A stretch of 64,000 nt of DNA from the NCBI RefSeq assembly GCF_041346945.1, contig NZ_CP166850.1, forward strand, positions 7,920,501-7,984,500, written 5' to 3'. The notes under the pieces were generated by a model. The model saw nothing but the letters and a program-made list of their open reading frames with translations. It ran no database searches and was not told the origin of the DNA. Below are positions 29,801 through 39,298 of this stretch, in pieces (the first letter of the stretch is position 1; the number at the start of each line of letters is the position of its first letter). The stretch is from Amycolatopsis sp. cg9 (GTDB lineage Bacteria; Actinomycetota; Actinomycetes; Mycobacteriales; Pseudonocardiaceae). Both the position numbers and the translations under genes were made by a program.

Positions 29801-30413
29801 CGAGCAGCATCGTGCCGGTCGTTTCGACGGTGATCGAAGCGAGGACCGGCACGCGGCGTCCCTCGGCCGCCATCGCCCGCTTCGCCCCGATGATCGACGC
29901 CTTCGTCTGGAGGATGTCCTGGGTGGTCTCGACGATCACCGCGTCCACGCCGCCGGCCAGCAGGCCGCGGACCTGCTCCTGGTAGGCGTCGCGCAGAGTG
30001 GCGAACGGCGCGTGACCGAGCGTCGGGAGCTTCGTGCCGGGGCCGACCGAGCCGAGCACGAACCGCGGGCGGTCCGCCGTCGCGTACTCGTCCGCGGCCT
30101 CCCGGGCCAGCCGCGCGCCGGCTTCGGCCAGCTCGAAGATCCGTCCGGTGATGTCGTATTCGGCGAAGTTGGCGAAATTGGCCCCGAAAGTGTTGGTCTC
30201 GACCGCGTCCGCCCCCGCTTCGAGGTAGCCGCGGTGCACGGACCGGACGACGTCCGGCCGGGTGACGTTCAGGATCTCGTTGCACCCTTCCAGCCCGCCG
30301 AAGTCGTCCAGGCTCAGGTCGTGGGCCTGCAGGGCGGTGCCCATCGCCCCGTCGGCCACCAGGACGCGCGAGCCCAGGACTTCGAGAAACGGTGACGACA
30401 GGCGGTCGGACAT
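26859..30413 (-). CDS. metH: cobalamin-dependent methionine synthase MetH
   Basis: 1184 aa. Transfers methyl from methyltetrahydrofolate to homocysteine through cobalamin. In order: homocysteine domain (1-315; Zn Cys in LNCATG and GGCCGTT), pterin domain (about 340-600; MIGERTNANGSK), B12 cap and Rossmann domains (about 640-880; DVHDIGKN with the ligand His), a Lys/Arg/Glu-rich linker (about 890-935) and the SAM-reactivation domain (to 1184). No cobalamin riboswitch fits in the 38 bases before the divergent gene; TACCCT seven bases before ATG suggests a leaderless start. Confidence 0.97.
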   Translation of the reverse strand: MSDRLSSPFLEVLGSRVLVADGAMGTALQAHDLSLDDFGGLEGCNEILNVTRPDVVRSVHRGYLEAGADAVETNTFGANFANFAEYDITGRIFELAEAGARLAREAADEYATADRPRFVLGSVGPGTKLPTLGHAPFATLRDAYQEQVRGLLAGGVDAVIVETTQDILQTKASIIGAKRAMAAEGRRVPVLASITVETTGTMLLGTEVGAALAALEPLGIDVIGLNCATGPAEMSEHLRQLAKHARVPLSVMPNAGLPELGPAGAVYPLGPEALVEALTGFVREFGVGLVGGCCGTTDEHIRQLAAAVADTAPVARRPRPEPGVSSLYQAVPFKQDASVLMIGERTNANGSKAFRTAMLEGRWDDCVEIAREQTRDGAHLLDLCVDYVGRDGTADMAELAGRLATASTLPIMLDSTEVPVLRAGLERLGGRCAVNSVNYEDGDGPESRFTQVMELVSEYGAAVVALTIDEEGQARTARTKADIATRLIEDITGTWGLRTCDVIVDALTFTIATGQEESRRDGAETIEAIREIKRRHPEVQTTLGLSNISFGLNPAARQVLNSVFLHECVQAGLDTAIVHASKILPMARIPDEQRAVALDLVYDRRREGYDPLQELMALFEGVSAASSKASRAEELAALPLFERLERRIVDGERNGLADDLDAALDQRPALEIINDTLLSGMKTVGELFGSGQMQLPFVLQSAEVMKAAVAHLEPHMEKEDDAGKGRIVLATVRGDVHDIGKNLVDIILSNNGYEVVNLGIKQPITTILDAAEEQGADAIGMSGLLVKSTVIMKENLQEMNSRGVSVRWPVLLGGAALTRSYVENDLSELYLGDVRYARDAFEGLRLMDAIMAAKRGESPLVDADAEQKRRERKERRARSLRIAEARKARKAEEEALEGPPPARSDVATDVPLPTAPFWGSRVVKGVALADYAAMLDERATFMGQWGLKGARGGTGPTYDELVESEGRPRLRYWLDRLTADGVLAHAAVVYGYFPCVADGDDLVVLTEPEPDAPERLRFTFPRQRRDRRLCLADFYRPREAAEVDVVPFTVVTMGQPIADYANELFAADAYRDYLEVHGLGVQLTEALAEYWHCRIRGELILPGGVAVASADPDDVEDFFKLGYRGARFSLGYGACPDLEDRAKIVALLEPGRIGVKLSEEYQLHPEQSTDAIVCHHPEAKYFNT

Positions 30414-30439
30414 GCTGAACAGGGTAAGGCCGGTAGCCG

Positions 30440-30445
30440 TAGGCT
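30440..30445 (+). promoter_or_regulatory. -10 element of the PAC2 gene (leaderless)
   Basis: TAGGCT six bases before the GTG at 30452. The metH -10 (TACCCT on the other strand) lies only about 15 bases away, so the two promoters are back to back. Confidence 0.5.
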
Positions 30446-30451
30446 GGTCCG

Positions 30452-31357
30452 GTGAGTGAGCCCGTCGACGAGACCCCGCGGCCGCCCGGCGACCGCACCG
30501 AACCCACCCGGCCCTTGATGGTCGTCGCCTTCGAAGGCTGGAACGACGCAGGTGACGCGGCCAGCCGGGCGGTCGAGCACCTGCAGCTGAACTGGGACGC
30601 CACGCCCCTGGCCGAACTGGAGCCCGACGACTACTACGACTTCCAGGTCAGCCGCCCGACCGTCCGGATGGTGGACGGCGTCACTCGACGGGTGGACTGG
30701 CCGACCACGACGCTCTCGGTGTGCCGTCCCGACGGGTTCGACCGCGACGTGGTCCTCGTCCAGGGACCCGAGCCCAACATGCGCTGGCGCGCCTTCTGCG
30801 CGGAACTGCTGGAGCACATCAAGCAGCTGGACGTCGCGACCGTCGTGACGCTCGGCGCGCTGCTCGCGGACACCGCGCACACCCGGCCGGTCCCGGTCAC
30901 CGGAACGGCCTACGACAAGGACACCGCGTCGCTCTACGGCCTGGACCTGAACAACTACCAGGGACCGACCGGCATCGTCGGGATCCTGCAGGACTACTGC
31001 GTGCAGGCGGGCATCCCGGCCGTGTCGATCTGGGCGGCCGTGCCGCACTACGTGTCGCACCCGCCGTCCCCGAAGGCGACGCTGGCGCTGCTGCACAAGC
31101 TGGAGGACATCCTCGACGTCGAGATCCCGCTCGGCGCGCTGCCGGAGCAGGCCGAGGAGTGGCAGCGCACGGTCAGCGAGATGGCCGACGAGGACGAAGA
31201 GATCAGCGAGTACGTCCGGGGCCTCGAGGAGCGCGGGGACGCGCAGAGCGAGGTCGCCGAGCAGGACGTCAGCGGCGACAAGATCGCCGCGGAGTTCGAG
31301 CGCTACCTGCGCCGCCGCGGCCGAGGCGGCGGACAGGAAGGCTTCGGCCTGCGCTGA
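30452..31357 (+). CDS. PAC2-family protein
   Basis: 301 aa. The PAC2 fold is related to eukaryotic proteasome assembly chaperone 2: LMVVAFEGWNDAGDAASRAVEHL at the start, VTLGALLADTAHTRPVPVTGTA in the middle, QAGIPAVSIWAAVPHYVSHPPSPKATLALLHKLE toward the end. The C-terminal 70 residues are acidic, then basic. In actinomycetes it sits in the proteasome neighbourhood, which suggests but does not prove a link to proteasome function. GTG start. Confidence 0.88.
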   Translation: MSEPVDETPRPPGDRTEPTRPLMVVAFEGWNDAGDAASRAVEHLQLNWDATPLAELEPDDYYDFQVSRPTVRMVDGVTRRVDWPTTTLSVCRPDGFDRDVVLVQGPEPNMRWRAFCAELLEHIKQLDVATVVTLGALLADTAHTRPVPVTGTAYDKDTASLYGLDLNNYQGPTGIVGILQDYCVQAGIPAVSIWAAVPHYVSHPPSPKATLALLHKLEDILDVEIPLGALPEQAEEWQRTVSEMADEDEEISEYVRGLEERGDAQSEVAEQDVSGDKIAAEFERYLRRRGRGGGQEGFGLR

Positions 31358-31358
31358 G

Positions 31359-32300
31359 TCACCCGCGCCAGCTGGTGGCGAACGCCCGGGCGGGGTTCGC
31401 CACCAGCATGGCCGTGACGACGTCGCCGCCGAGCAGCTTCGTCAGCCGCGGCGCCAGCGTCGTGAGCAGGTACGGGAGGCCGCCCGGTTCGCGCCGGGCG
31501 GCGGCGGTCGTCGTGTCGCCGCCGAGCAGCAGCTGACCGCCGTGCCCGGCGCCGACGAGGGCCTCGAGGCAGTCCGCGAGCCGCCAGTCGGTGGCGCGGT
31601 TGGCCAGGGACGGCCCGTCGAACGCCAGGAAGACGCCGGTTCCGGCGATTTCGCGCTGGATCCTCGGGTCCGGGTGGCGGTTGAGGTGCCCGAGGATCAC
31701 CCGATCGGCGGGCACGCCGAGGGTGCCGCACAGCAGCTCGGCGATCTCCGGGCCGGCGGTGCCGTGTTCGAGGTGGACCGCGATCGGCGCCCCGGTCTCT
31801 TCGTGCGCCACCGCGGCCGCGGTGAGCGTCGTCCGGGCGTGCGCGTCGATCGCGTGGAACGCGCCGGCGACCTTGATCAGCCCCGCCCGGTGCTGCCGCA
31901 TCCGCAGGTCCTCCGGCAGGTCGGCGGGCCCGGTGCCCTCGACGAGGTCGGCGACGAAGAGCCGGACCAGGTCGTCGGCCACCTGGTGGAGGAACGCCGG
32001 CGCGTAGTGCGCGGCCCGGTGCAGGCCGGTCGCCGCGACGACGTGCACCCCGGCTTCCCGCGAGAGCTGGGCGAGTTCCCGGGTCCGGCGACCGAGGCCG
32101 AACGGCGTCCACTGCACCACGGCGGAGCCGCCGGCGCCCCGGAACGTCAGCAGCTGCTCCATCGCCGCTTCCGTGCTGTCCAGCTCCTCGCCCGGGAGCA
32201 GCTTCGAGGCGAAGAAGAGGTGGTCGTGCGAGTCGGTCACGCCGAGCGCGGCCGGCTCGATGTCGCCGAGCAGCGTGCGCACCTTGGGGTCCCCGGTCAC
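31359..32300 (-). CDS. phosphotriesterase-family metal hydrolase
   Basis: 313 aa amidohydrolase barrel: VTDSHDHLFF supplies the HxH ligands, GLIKVAGAFHAI the bridging Lys, AIAVHLEHG and VILGHLNRH the two His, and LLLGGDTT the Asp. All metal-site residues are present, so it should be active; family members are lactonases or phosphotriesterases. GTG start with TACACT seven bases upstream. Divergent from a CGNR regulator across a shared palindrome that probably controls both. Confidence 0.86.
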   Translation of the reverse strand: MTGDPKVRTLLGDIEPAALGVTDSHDHLFFASKLLPGEELDSTEAAMEQLLTFRGAGGSAVVQWTPFGLGRRTRELAQLSREAGVHVVAATGLHRAAHYAPAFLHQVADDLVRLFVADLVEGTGPADLPEDLRMRQHRAGLIKVAGAFHAIDAHARTTLTAAAVAHEETGAPIAVHLEHGTAGPEIAELLCGTLGVPADRVILGHLNRHPDPRIQREIAGTGVFLAFDGPSLANRATDWRLADCLEALVGAGHGGQLLLGGDTTTAAARREPGGLPYLLTTLAPRLTKLLGGDVVTAMLVANPARAFATSWRG

Positions 32301-32307
32301 CCGACCG

Positions 32308-32332
32308 AGTGTAACGGCTGACCCGTTACGAT
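32308..32332. promoter_or_regulatory. shared operator over two divergent leaderless promoters
   Basis: The perfect inverted repeat GTAACGG-N5-CCGTTAC (32311-32329) overlaps the -10 of the phosphotriesterase gene (AGTGTA on the plus strand, 32308-32313) and the -10 of the CGNR gene (TACGAT, 32327-32332). One bound dimer could block both. Confidence 0.65.
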
Positions 32333-32338
32333 GGCGAG

Positions 32339-32884
32339 GTGCCGGAAGACTTCCGCCTCGACATGGGCGCGCCGTGGCTGAACCTGCTCGCCACCCGCGG
32401 CCGCCACTTCGGGCCGCGGCCGGTCGAGCGCCTCCCGAACGTGGACCGGCTGCGCGCCTGGCTGGCCTTGGCGGAGCTGACCCCGCTGTCCCCGGTCACG
32501 GATTTCGACGTGCCGGCCGCGCAGGACCTGCGCGAGGCGCTGCGGCCGCTCGCACTGGGCGTGGTGGACGGCGTCGCGCCGAACGCCGGGCAGGTCCGGG
32601 CGCTGACGCGGTTCCTGGCCGTGGAGCCGGTGCACCTGGCCGCGCTCGACCGCGTGCACCGGAGCGCCCCGCCGACCGCGGCCGCCGCCTTCGCCCGGCT
32701 GGCCCACCAGGCGGCGGACTGGCTCACCGGACCGCTGCGGCACGACCTGCGGGCCTGCCCGGAGCAGGACTGCCGAGGCGTCTTCGCCGACCCGGGCGGC
32801 CGGCGCCGCTGGTGCCCGGCCCCGGCCTGCGCCAGCCGCGGCCGGGTCCGCGCGCTCAGGGAACGGCGCCGCACGGAATCATGA
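32339..32884 (+). CDS. CGNR zinc-finger/ABATE-domain regulator
   Basis: 181 aa. N-terminal ABATE-like ligand domain (about 1-130) and C-terminal zinc-finger CPEQDCRGVFADPGGRRRWC followed by PAPACASRGRVRALRERR. The CGNR motif is degenerate here (CASR in its place). Likely an autoregulated repressor of the divergent phosphotriesterase gene. GTG start six bases after TACGAT. 3' end overlaps the convergent metallophosphoesterase gene by six bases. Confidence 0.82.
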   Translation: MPEDFRLDMGAPWLNLLATRGRHFGPRPVERLPNVDRLRAWLALAELTPLSPVTDFDVPAAQDLREALRPLALGVVDGVAPNAGQVRALTRFLAVEPVHLAALDRVHRSAPPTAAAAFARLAHQAADWLTGPLRHDLRACPEQDCRGVFADPGGRRRWCPAPACASRGRVRALRERRRTES

Positions 32885-33712
32885 CGGCCAGAGGATGCGG
32901 CGCATCGGGACCGCGCCCCGGGCCCGCTTGCGCCACTCGCGCGGGTAACCGAGCGACACCTCTTCGAAGCGGACGCCGTCGGCTTCCGTGGTCCGCGGGA
33001 TGTGCAGGTGGCCGTAGACGGCGATCTCCGCGCGGTAGCGGACGTGCCAGTCCTCGGTCTTCGTGGAACCGCACCACAGCGCGAACTCGGGCCAGTACAG
33101 CGGCGCCGTCGGGTGGCGGTGCAGCGGCCAGTGCGACATCAGGATCGTGCCGTGGTCCTCGGGGATCGCATCGAGGCGCTCGGTGCTGATCTTCAGCCGG
33201 TCCGCGCACCACGCCTGCCGGCTCGGGTACGGGTCGGGGTGCAGGAAGTACTCGTCGGTGCAGACGACGCCGGCCTCGCGCGCCTGCCGCAGGGCCTCCT
33301 CCAGCGGCTTGCCCTCCGCCTCGGGGGTCCGCCAGCTGTAGTCGTAGAGCAGGAACAGCGGCGCGATGGTCAGCGGCCGCGAACCGTGCTCCCAGACGGG
33401 GTACTCGTCCTCCGGCGTAAGCACGCCGATCTCGCGGCACTGCTCGACCAGGTACTCGTAGCGGGCCTGGCCGCGCAGCTGGCACGGGTCGTTGTTCGTC
33501 GTCCACAGCTCGTGGTTGCCCGGCACCCAGACGACCTTCGCGAACCGCTCGCGCAGCGTCTTCAGCGTCCCGATGGTGGCTTCCGCGCGCTCGGCCACGT
33601 CGCCGGCCACGAGGAGCCAGTCGTCCGCCGTCTCGGGGACGACGGAGTCGAGGATCGGGCCGTTGCCCTCGTGGGTCACGTGGAGGTCGCTGGTGGCGAA
33701 GAGGTGTGGCAC
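32879..33712 (-). CDS. metallophosphoesterase
   Basis: 277 aa calcineurin-like enzyme: FATSDLHV (Asp and His), LLVAGDVAE, WVPGNHELW, ILMSHWPLHR and VYGHLHIPR give the complete two-metal site. Substrate unknown. GTG start at 33712 lies inside the end of the upstream MFS gene (37-base overlap), so the three genes ArsR-MFS-phosphoesterase may form one transcript. Confidence 0.88.
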   Translation of the reverse strand: MPHLFATSDLHVTHEGNGPILDSVVPETADDWLLVAGDVAERAEATIGTLKTLRERFAKVVWVPGNHELWTTNNDPCQLRGQARYEYLVEQCREIGVLTPEDEYPVWEHGSRPLTIAPLFLLYDYSWRTPEAEGKPLEEALRQAREAGVVCTDEYFLHPDPYPSRQAWCADRLKISTERLDAIPEDHGTILMSHWPLHRHPTAPLYWPEFALWCGSTKTEDWHVRYRAEIAVYGHLHIPRTTEADGVRFEEVSLGYPREWRKRARGAVPMRRILWPS

Positions 33713-34938
33713 CCCTCCACCGTAGCCACCGCGCTCGCGGGGACTTCGCGAAACCTGCGAATCCGGGACAGCATGAGCACGCCCGCGAGCACGTAGACCC
33801 CGGCCTGGACGTTCAGCAGCACGGCGGGCCCGGTCACCGCGACCAGGGTGCCCGCCAGCAGCGCGCCGGCGGTGGTGAAGGCGGCGATGGCGGCGAACGT
33901 CGTGCTCAGCACCCGGCCGGCCCGTTCGGGGGCCACCGCGCTCTGGATCTCCGACAGCACCCCGGCGCCGACGGCGACGCCCGGCGCACCCACGAGGACG
34001 AACAACGCGAGGTAGCCGCCCAGCGCCGTCGTCACCAGCGAAAGGTTCCAGATCACCGCGGAGAGCACGCCCAGCAGCACCGAGCCCCACCCGATCAGCG
34101 CCGTGGGCGCCACCCGCCGCGCCACGGTGGCCAAGGCGAACCCGGCGGCCAGCCCGCCGATCGCCTGGACGCCACGCAGCAGGCCCGCGTCGGCTTCGCT
34201 GCCGCCGAGCACGTCCAGGACGTACACCACGAACAGCACCAGGAACATGCCCTGCGCCAGCGACGTGAACACCAGGGCCAGCCCGGTGCGCCACAGGCGC
34301 CGGTTGCGCGTCAGCTCCCGCAGGCCGTCGATCCAGGCCCGCACGACGGGTTCGCGGGCGGCGGCGGGCGCGGGCGCCGCCACCCGGCGGAACGGCTTGG
34401 CCAGCAGCGCCGCGGCCACCGCGAGGACGGCCAGGTAGCCGGTGATGACGTCGGCGAGCCCGCCGAAGCCCAGCAGCGCGCCGCCCGCCCAGCCGCCGGC
34501 GAGCCGGGCGACGCTGCCGTTGACGCTCATCAGCCCGTTGGCCCCGGTCACGTCGGCGACCCCGACCAGCTCGGGGACGAGTGCGTTGCGCGCCGGCTCG
34601 AACACCGACGCCAGCGCCGCCTGGGCGGCCATCACCGCGTACACCACGGGGACACCGGGCTCGGCCAGCAGCGGGAGCGCCACGACGGCGAGCCCGCAGC
34701 AGACGCCGGACAGCACCGCGCGGCGGTTCCACCGGTCGGCGACGACACCGGCGACCGGGCTCAGCAGCACCGCGGGCAGCAGGCCGAGCACGATGCTCAG
34801 CGCCGTCGTCGCGGCCGAGCCGGTGCGCTGGAAGACGTAGACCGGCAACGCCACCTGCAGCATCCACTCGGCCGTCTCGCCGAAGAAGGCGGCCGCCCAC
34901 AGCCGCGCGAACGCAGGCACGCCCAGGAGCTGTTTCAC
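33676..34938 (-). CDS. MFS transporter
   Basis: 420 aa, about 12 membrane segments, of the enterobactin-exporter/tetracycline-like MFS class. N-terminus MKQLLGVPAFARLWAAAFFGETAEWMLQVALPVYVFQRTGS and loop VVADRWNRRAVLSG are typical. The predicted role is drug or metabolite efflux. GTG start overlaps the stop of the ArsR-like regulator gene (GTGA), so that regulator very likely controls it. Confidence 0.85.
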   Translation of the reverse strand: MKQLLGVPAFARLWAAAFFGETAEWMLQVALPVYVFQRTGSAATTALSIVLGLLPAVLLSPVAGVVADRWNRRAVLSGVCCGLAVVALPLLAEPGVPVVYAVMAAQAALASVFEPARNALVPELVGVADVTGANGLMSVNGSVARLAGGWAGGALLGFGGLADVITGYLAVLAVAAALLAKPFRRVAAPAPAAAREPVVRAWIDGLRELTRNRRLWRTGLALVFTSLAQGMFLVLFVVYVLDVLGGSEADAGLLRGVQAIGGLAAGFALATVARRVAPTALIGWGSVLLGVLSAVIWNLSLVTTALGGYLALFVLVGAPGVAVGAGVLSEIQSAVAPERAGRVLSTTFAAIAAFTTAGALLAGTLVAVTGPAVLLNVQAGVYVLAGVLMLSRIRRFREVPASAVATVEGCHTSSPPATST

Positions 34939-35522
34939 GCCTCCGCCTTCCCCGAGTGCTCGATGCGCGGGAACGCCCGCACGCCGAGGTGCACCGACCC
35001 CGCGTCCGCCGGCGCGTCGGTCCTGATCGCGCCGACGTAGGGCCGGACCAGCGCGTCGATCGCGTCGGTCAGCCGGGTCAGCTCGGCGGGTGTGACGCGC
35101 AGCGCGTAGGCCGACATCCCGGTCGCGGCGCGCCAGGCCGGGTCGAGGCCGTCGAGGGAGTCCAGGTACCGCTGGGTCAGCTCCTGCTCGTGGCTCAGCG
35201 TCGCGCCGACCACGCCGAGCTGCGCCGCCCGGTGCGCCGGGTCGTCGGCCAGCTCCCCCATCTCCAGCCCGACCTGGCGGGCGCGCCACGGGCGTTCCCG
35301 GCCGTCTTCGGCGTCGGCCCGCTCGACGAGCCCGTACTGCGCCAGCTGCCGCAGGTGCCAGCTGCAGTTGGACGCCGTCGAGCCGACCGCTTCCGCGCAC
35401 TCGCTCGCGGTGCGCGGGCCGACGGCGGTCAGGTGGTTGAGCAGCGCCGACCGCAGCGGGTGGGCCAGCGCGCGCAGCAGCTCGACGTCCTCGATCCGCT
35501 TGCGCGGCGGCAGCTCGGCCAT
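34935..35522 (-). CDS. winged-helix (ArsR-like) regulator
   Basis: 195 aa. ELLRALAHPLRSALLNHLTAVGPRTASECAEAVGSTASNCSWHLRQLAQYGLVERA is a winged-helix DNA-binding domain; the C-terminal half is helical, probably for ligand binding or dimerisation. No metal-binding cysteine motif. Coupled by a four-base overlap to the MFS gene. A TGAAAG...CTTTCA inverted repeat (35535-35564) upstream is a candidate operator. Confidence 0.83.
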   Translation of the reverse strand: MAELPPRKRIEDVELLRALAHPLRSALLNHLTAVGPRTASECAEAVGSTASNCSWHLRQLAQYGLVERADAEDGRERPWRARQVGLEMGELADDPAHRAAQLGVVGATLSHEQELTQRYLDSLDGLDPAWRAATGMSAYALRVTPAELTRLTDAIDALVRPYVGAIRTDAPADAGSVHLGVRAFPRIEHSGKAEA

Positions 35523-35534
35523 CGGTCACCCAAT

Positions 35535-35564
35535 TCTGAAAGACTCATTTCGAAAGCTTCCTTT
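35535..35564. promoter_or_regulatory. inverted repeat upstream of ArsR-like regulator
   Basis: TGAAAG at 35535-35540 and CTTTCA at 35559-35564, with a GAAAGCTTCCTTTC inner repeat, in an AT-rich island just before the regulator start. Candidate autoregulatory operator. Confidence 0.4.
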
Positions 35565-35669
35565 CATACTTGGTCCCGCCTGCGGGTTTGTCAACGGGCT
35601 GCGCTATCGTTCGCTACGCAGCAGCTGCCCAGGGCAGTGACTGCGCCGTGACCCGACCTTGGATGGACG

Positions 35670-36146
35670 TTGCCCGACCAGCGCGAACTCGCCACCGCCG
35701 CCGCCCTCGCCCTCCCCCGGTTCGTGGGCTCGACCGCGCTCTTCCACGCCGCGGTCGCCGAGCGGATGGGCGTCACCCCGACCGAGCTGCACTGCGTGCA
35801 CCTGCTCCACGGCGGCGTCAGCGACTCCCCGACCGAACTCGCGAGACTGCTCGGCATGTCCACGGGGGCGTTCACCCGGCTGCTCGACCGGATGGCACTG
35901 CACCGGCTGGCCGAGCGCGCCCCGGACCCCGCCGACCGGCGCCGGCTCGTCGTCCGGCCGCTGCCCGACCGGATGGCCGAGCTCGCCGAGCTCTACGCGC
36001 CGATGGCCCGGTTCGTCGGCGAACGGCTCGCGCGCTTCGACCGCCGCCAGCTGACCGCCCTGCTCGAGTTCCTCACCGACGGCACCGCCGCCGCCGAGCG
36101 GTCGACCGTCGACCTACCGGATGTGACGCAGGCCATAACCCGTTGA
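35670..36146 (+). CDS. MarR-family regulator
   Basis: 158 aa. TPTELHCVHLLHGGVSDSPTELARLLGMSTGAFTRLLDRMALHRLAERAPDPADRRRLVVRPL is a full MarR winged helix with the Asp-x-Arg-Arg wing. TTG start at 35670. The stop lies inside a -35-like TTGACT of the next gene's presumed promoter, so it may regulate the ABC-F gene 158 bases downstream. A ligand cannot be inferred. Confidence 0.83.
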   Translation: MPDQRELATAAALALPRFVGSTALFHAAVAERMGVTPTELHCVHLLHGGVSDSPTELARLLGMSTGAFTRLLDRMALHRLAERAPDPADRRRLVVRPLPDRMAELAELYAPMARFVGERLARFDRRQLTALLEFLTDGTAAAERSTVDLPDVTQAITR

Positions 36147-36173
36147 CTAACTCTACGGTTGTTGCGTTAACTT
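36143..36173 (+). promoter_or_regulatory. candidate promoter of the ABC-F gene
   Basis: TTGACT (36143-36148) and TTAACT/TAACTT (36167-36173) at 18-19 base spacing, in an AT-rich stretch directly after the MarR gene. Confidence 0.4.
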
Positions 36174-36182
36174 GTTCTCACT

Positions 36183-36304
36183 ATGAAGAACTGAACCGCG
36201 CCCATCCCGCTTCCGAGGCGGCACCCGGTCGAGCCTGACGCTCCCGCGTGCCACGACGCCCGGCGGGATTTCCGCTTCTTCTCCTCCGGGCCCGGTGATG
36301 CGCA
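36183..36304 (+). promoter_or_regulatory. leader of ABC-F gene with mini-ORF and terminator-like hairpin
   Basis: Contains ATG AAG AAC TGA (36183-36194), a three-codon ORF. Further on TCCCGC (36242-36247) can pair with GCGGGA (36263-36268), which is followed by TTT. The layout resembles ribosome-mediated attenuators of antibiotic-resistance genes, but the hairpin is short and the inference weak. Confidence 0.3.
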
Positions 36305-37930
<1,626 letters not shown>

Positions 37931-37936
<6 letters not shown>

Positions 37937-37946
37937 GCCGTTATAC
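37931..37946. promoter_or_regulatory. palindrome-like element, copy 3 of the GTATA family
   Basis: ATATAAGCCGTTATAC includes the ABC-F stop codon TAA and shares 13 of 16 bases with the elements at 11839 and 13148. It is directly followed by the terminator hairpin. Confidence 0.4.
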
Positions 37947-37950
37947 GCCT

Positions 37951-37983
37951 AGGGCGGAACTTTCATGACGAAAGTTCCGCCCT
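37951..37983. terminator. bidirectional terminator between ABC-F gene and mshC
   Basis: AGGGCGGAACTTTC and GAAAGTTCCGCCCT form a perfect 14-bp stem with loop ATGAC, between convergent genes. Confidence 0.8.
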
Positions 37984-37992
37984 GGGCCGGTT

Positions 37993-39231
37993 TCAGAGCT
38001 CGATGCCGAGGAGGGCGTCGACCGCGGTGCGGATCAGGCCCGGGGCCGTCGGGTCGGTGCCGTCGCGGCGGAGCGCCTCGTTCGCCCACGCGTCGATCGC
38101 CGCCAGTGCCTTCGGCGTGTCGAGGTCGTCGGAGAGGTGGTCGCGCAGCCGGACGATCGTGTCCTCGGCGGACGGCCCGGTGGCCAGCGAGACGGCTTCG
38201 CGCCAGCGCGCCAGCCGCGTCTCGGCCTCGGCGAGCAGCGAGTCCGTCCAGGGGCGGTCGGCGCGGTAGTGGCCGGCGAACAGGGCCAGCCGGATCGCGC
38301 CCGGGTCGACCTGGTCGGCCCGCAGCCGCGAGACGAACACCAGGTTGCCGCGGGACTTGGACATCTTCTCGCCGTCGAGGCCGATCATGCCGGCGTGGAC
38401 GTAGTGGCGGGCGAACTGGCCGTCCTTGGCGACGGCTTCGGCGTGCGCCGCGCTGTACTCGTGGTGCGGGAAGATCAGGTCGGAGCCGCCGCCCTGCAGG
38501 TCGAACCCGAGGCCCAGCCGGTTGACCGCGATCGCGCTGCACTCGATGTGCCAGCCGGGGCGGCCCGGGCCCAGCTCGGACTCCCACGACGGCTCACCCT
38601 CGCGGGCGACGCGCCACAGCAGCGCGTCGAGCGGGTGGCGCTTGCCGGGGCGGTCGGGGTCGCCGCCGCGCTCGGCGAAGAACTTCGCCATCGTGGGCTC
38701 GTCGTAGTTCGACTCGTAGCCGAACTTGCCGGTCGCCGCGTGGTCGAAGTAGATGTCCGGGAACTCCGGGTCGTCCGCCCGGTAGGCGGCGCCGTTGGCC
38801 AGCAGCTTGGCGATGACCTCGACGATCTCCGGGATGCTCTCCACCGCGCCGACGAACTGCCGCGGCGGGACCACCCGCAGCGCGGTCATGTCCTCGCGGA
38901 ACAGCGCCGTCTCGCGCATGCCCAGCACGACCCAGTCGTCCTTGTCGCGCTCGGCCCGCTCCAGCAGCGGCTCGTCGATGTCCGTCACGTTCTGCACGTA
39001 GTGGACGTCGTGGCCGTTGTCCCGCCAGATCCGGTTCACCAGGTCGAAGGCGAGGTACGTCGCGGCGTGCCCCAGATGCGTCGCGTCGTAGGGCGTGATG
39101 CCGCAGACGTACATCCGGGCGGTGGCGCCGGGCGCGGTCGGGCGGATCTGCCCGGTGGCCGTGTCGTGGAGCCGCAGCGGGCGGGGGGTGCCGGGGATGC
39201 GGGGCACGTCGACCGATGACCAAGTCTGCAT
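37993..39231 (-). CDS. mshC: cysteine--1-D-myo-inosityl 2-amino-2-deoxy-alpha-D-glucopyranoside ligase MshC
   Basis: 412 aa, cysteinyl-tRNA-synthetase-like enzyme that joins Cys to GlcN-Ins in mycothiol biosynthesis, using [28 protein letters not shown] holds a Zn-binding Cys and the class I HIGH-type motif; WHIECSAIA and [13 protein letters not shown] complete the Zn site; KMSKSRGN is the KMSKS loop. Shorter than CysS, lacking its anticodon domain, and with the MshC-type N-terminus [20 protein letters not shown] six bases before ATG suggests a leaderless transcript. Confidence 0.96.
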   Translation of the reverse strand: MQTWSSVDVPRIPGTPRPLRLHDTATGQIRPTAPGATARMYVCGITPYDATHLGHAATYLAFDLVNRIWRDNGHDVHYVQNVTDIDEPLLERAERDKDDWVVLGMRETALFREDMTALRVVPPRQFVGAVESIPEIVEVIAKLLANGAAYRADDPEFPDIYFDHAATGKFGYESNYDEPTMAKFFAERGGDPDRPGKRHPLDALLWRVAREGEPSWESELGPGRPGWHIECSAIAVNRLGLGFDLQGGGSDLIFPHHEYSAAHAEAVAKDGQFARHYVHAGMIGLDGEKMSKSRGNLVFVSRLRADQVDPGAIRLALFAGHYRADRPWTDSLLAEAETRLARWREAVSLATGPSAEDTIVRLRDHLSDDLDTPKALAAIDAWANEALRRDGTDPTAPGLIRTAVDALLGIEL

Positions 39232-39237
39232 ACCCCG

Positions 39238-39243
39238 ACTGTA
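39238..39243 (-). promoter_or_regulatory. -10 element of mshC (leaderless)
   Basis: TACAGT six bases before the mshC ATG. Confidence 0.5.
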
Positions 39244-39298
39244 AGCGCTGCCCCGCACACCCTCCCGCCCGGTGGGACTCCTCCCCCACGTGGCGGAG

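Noticed and set aside
30414..30451. Cobalamin riboswitch upstream of metH
   Set aside because: Only 38 bases separate the start codons of metH and the PAC2 gene; no room and no B12-box sequence.
33676..33712. Shorter MFS gene or later start for the phosphoesterase to avoid their 37-base overlap
   Set aside because: The phosphoesterase start at 33712 directly precedes its metal motif (FATSDLH), and the MFS frame has no earlier stop; the overlap is accepted.
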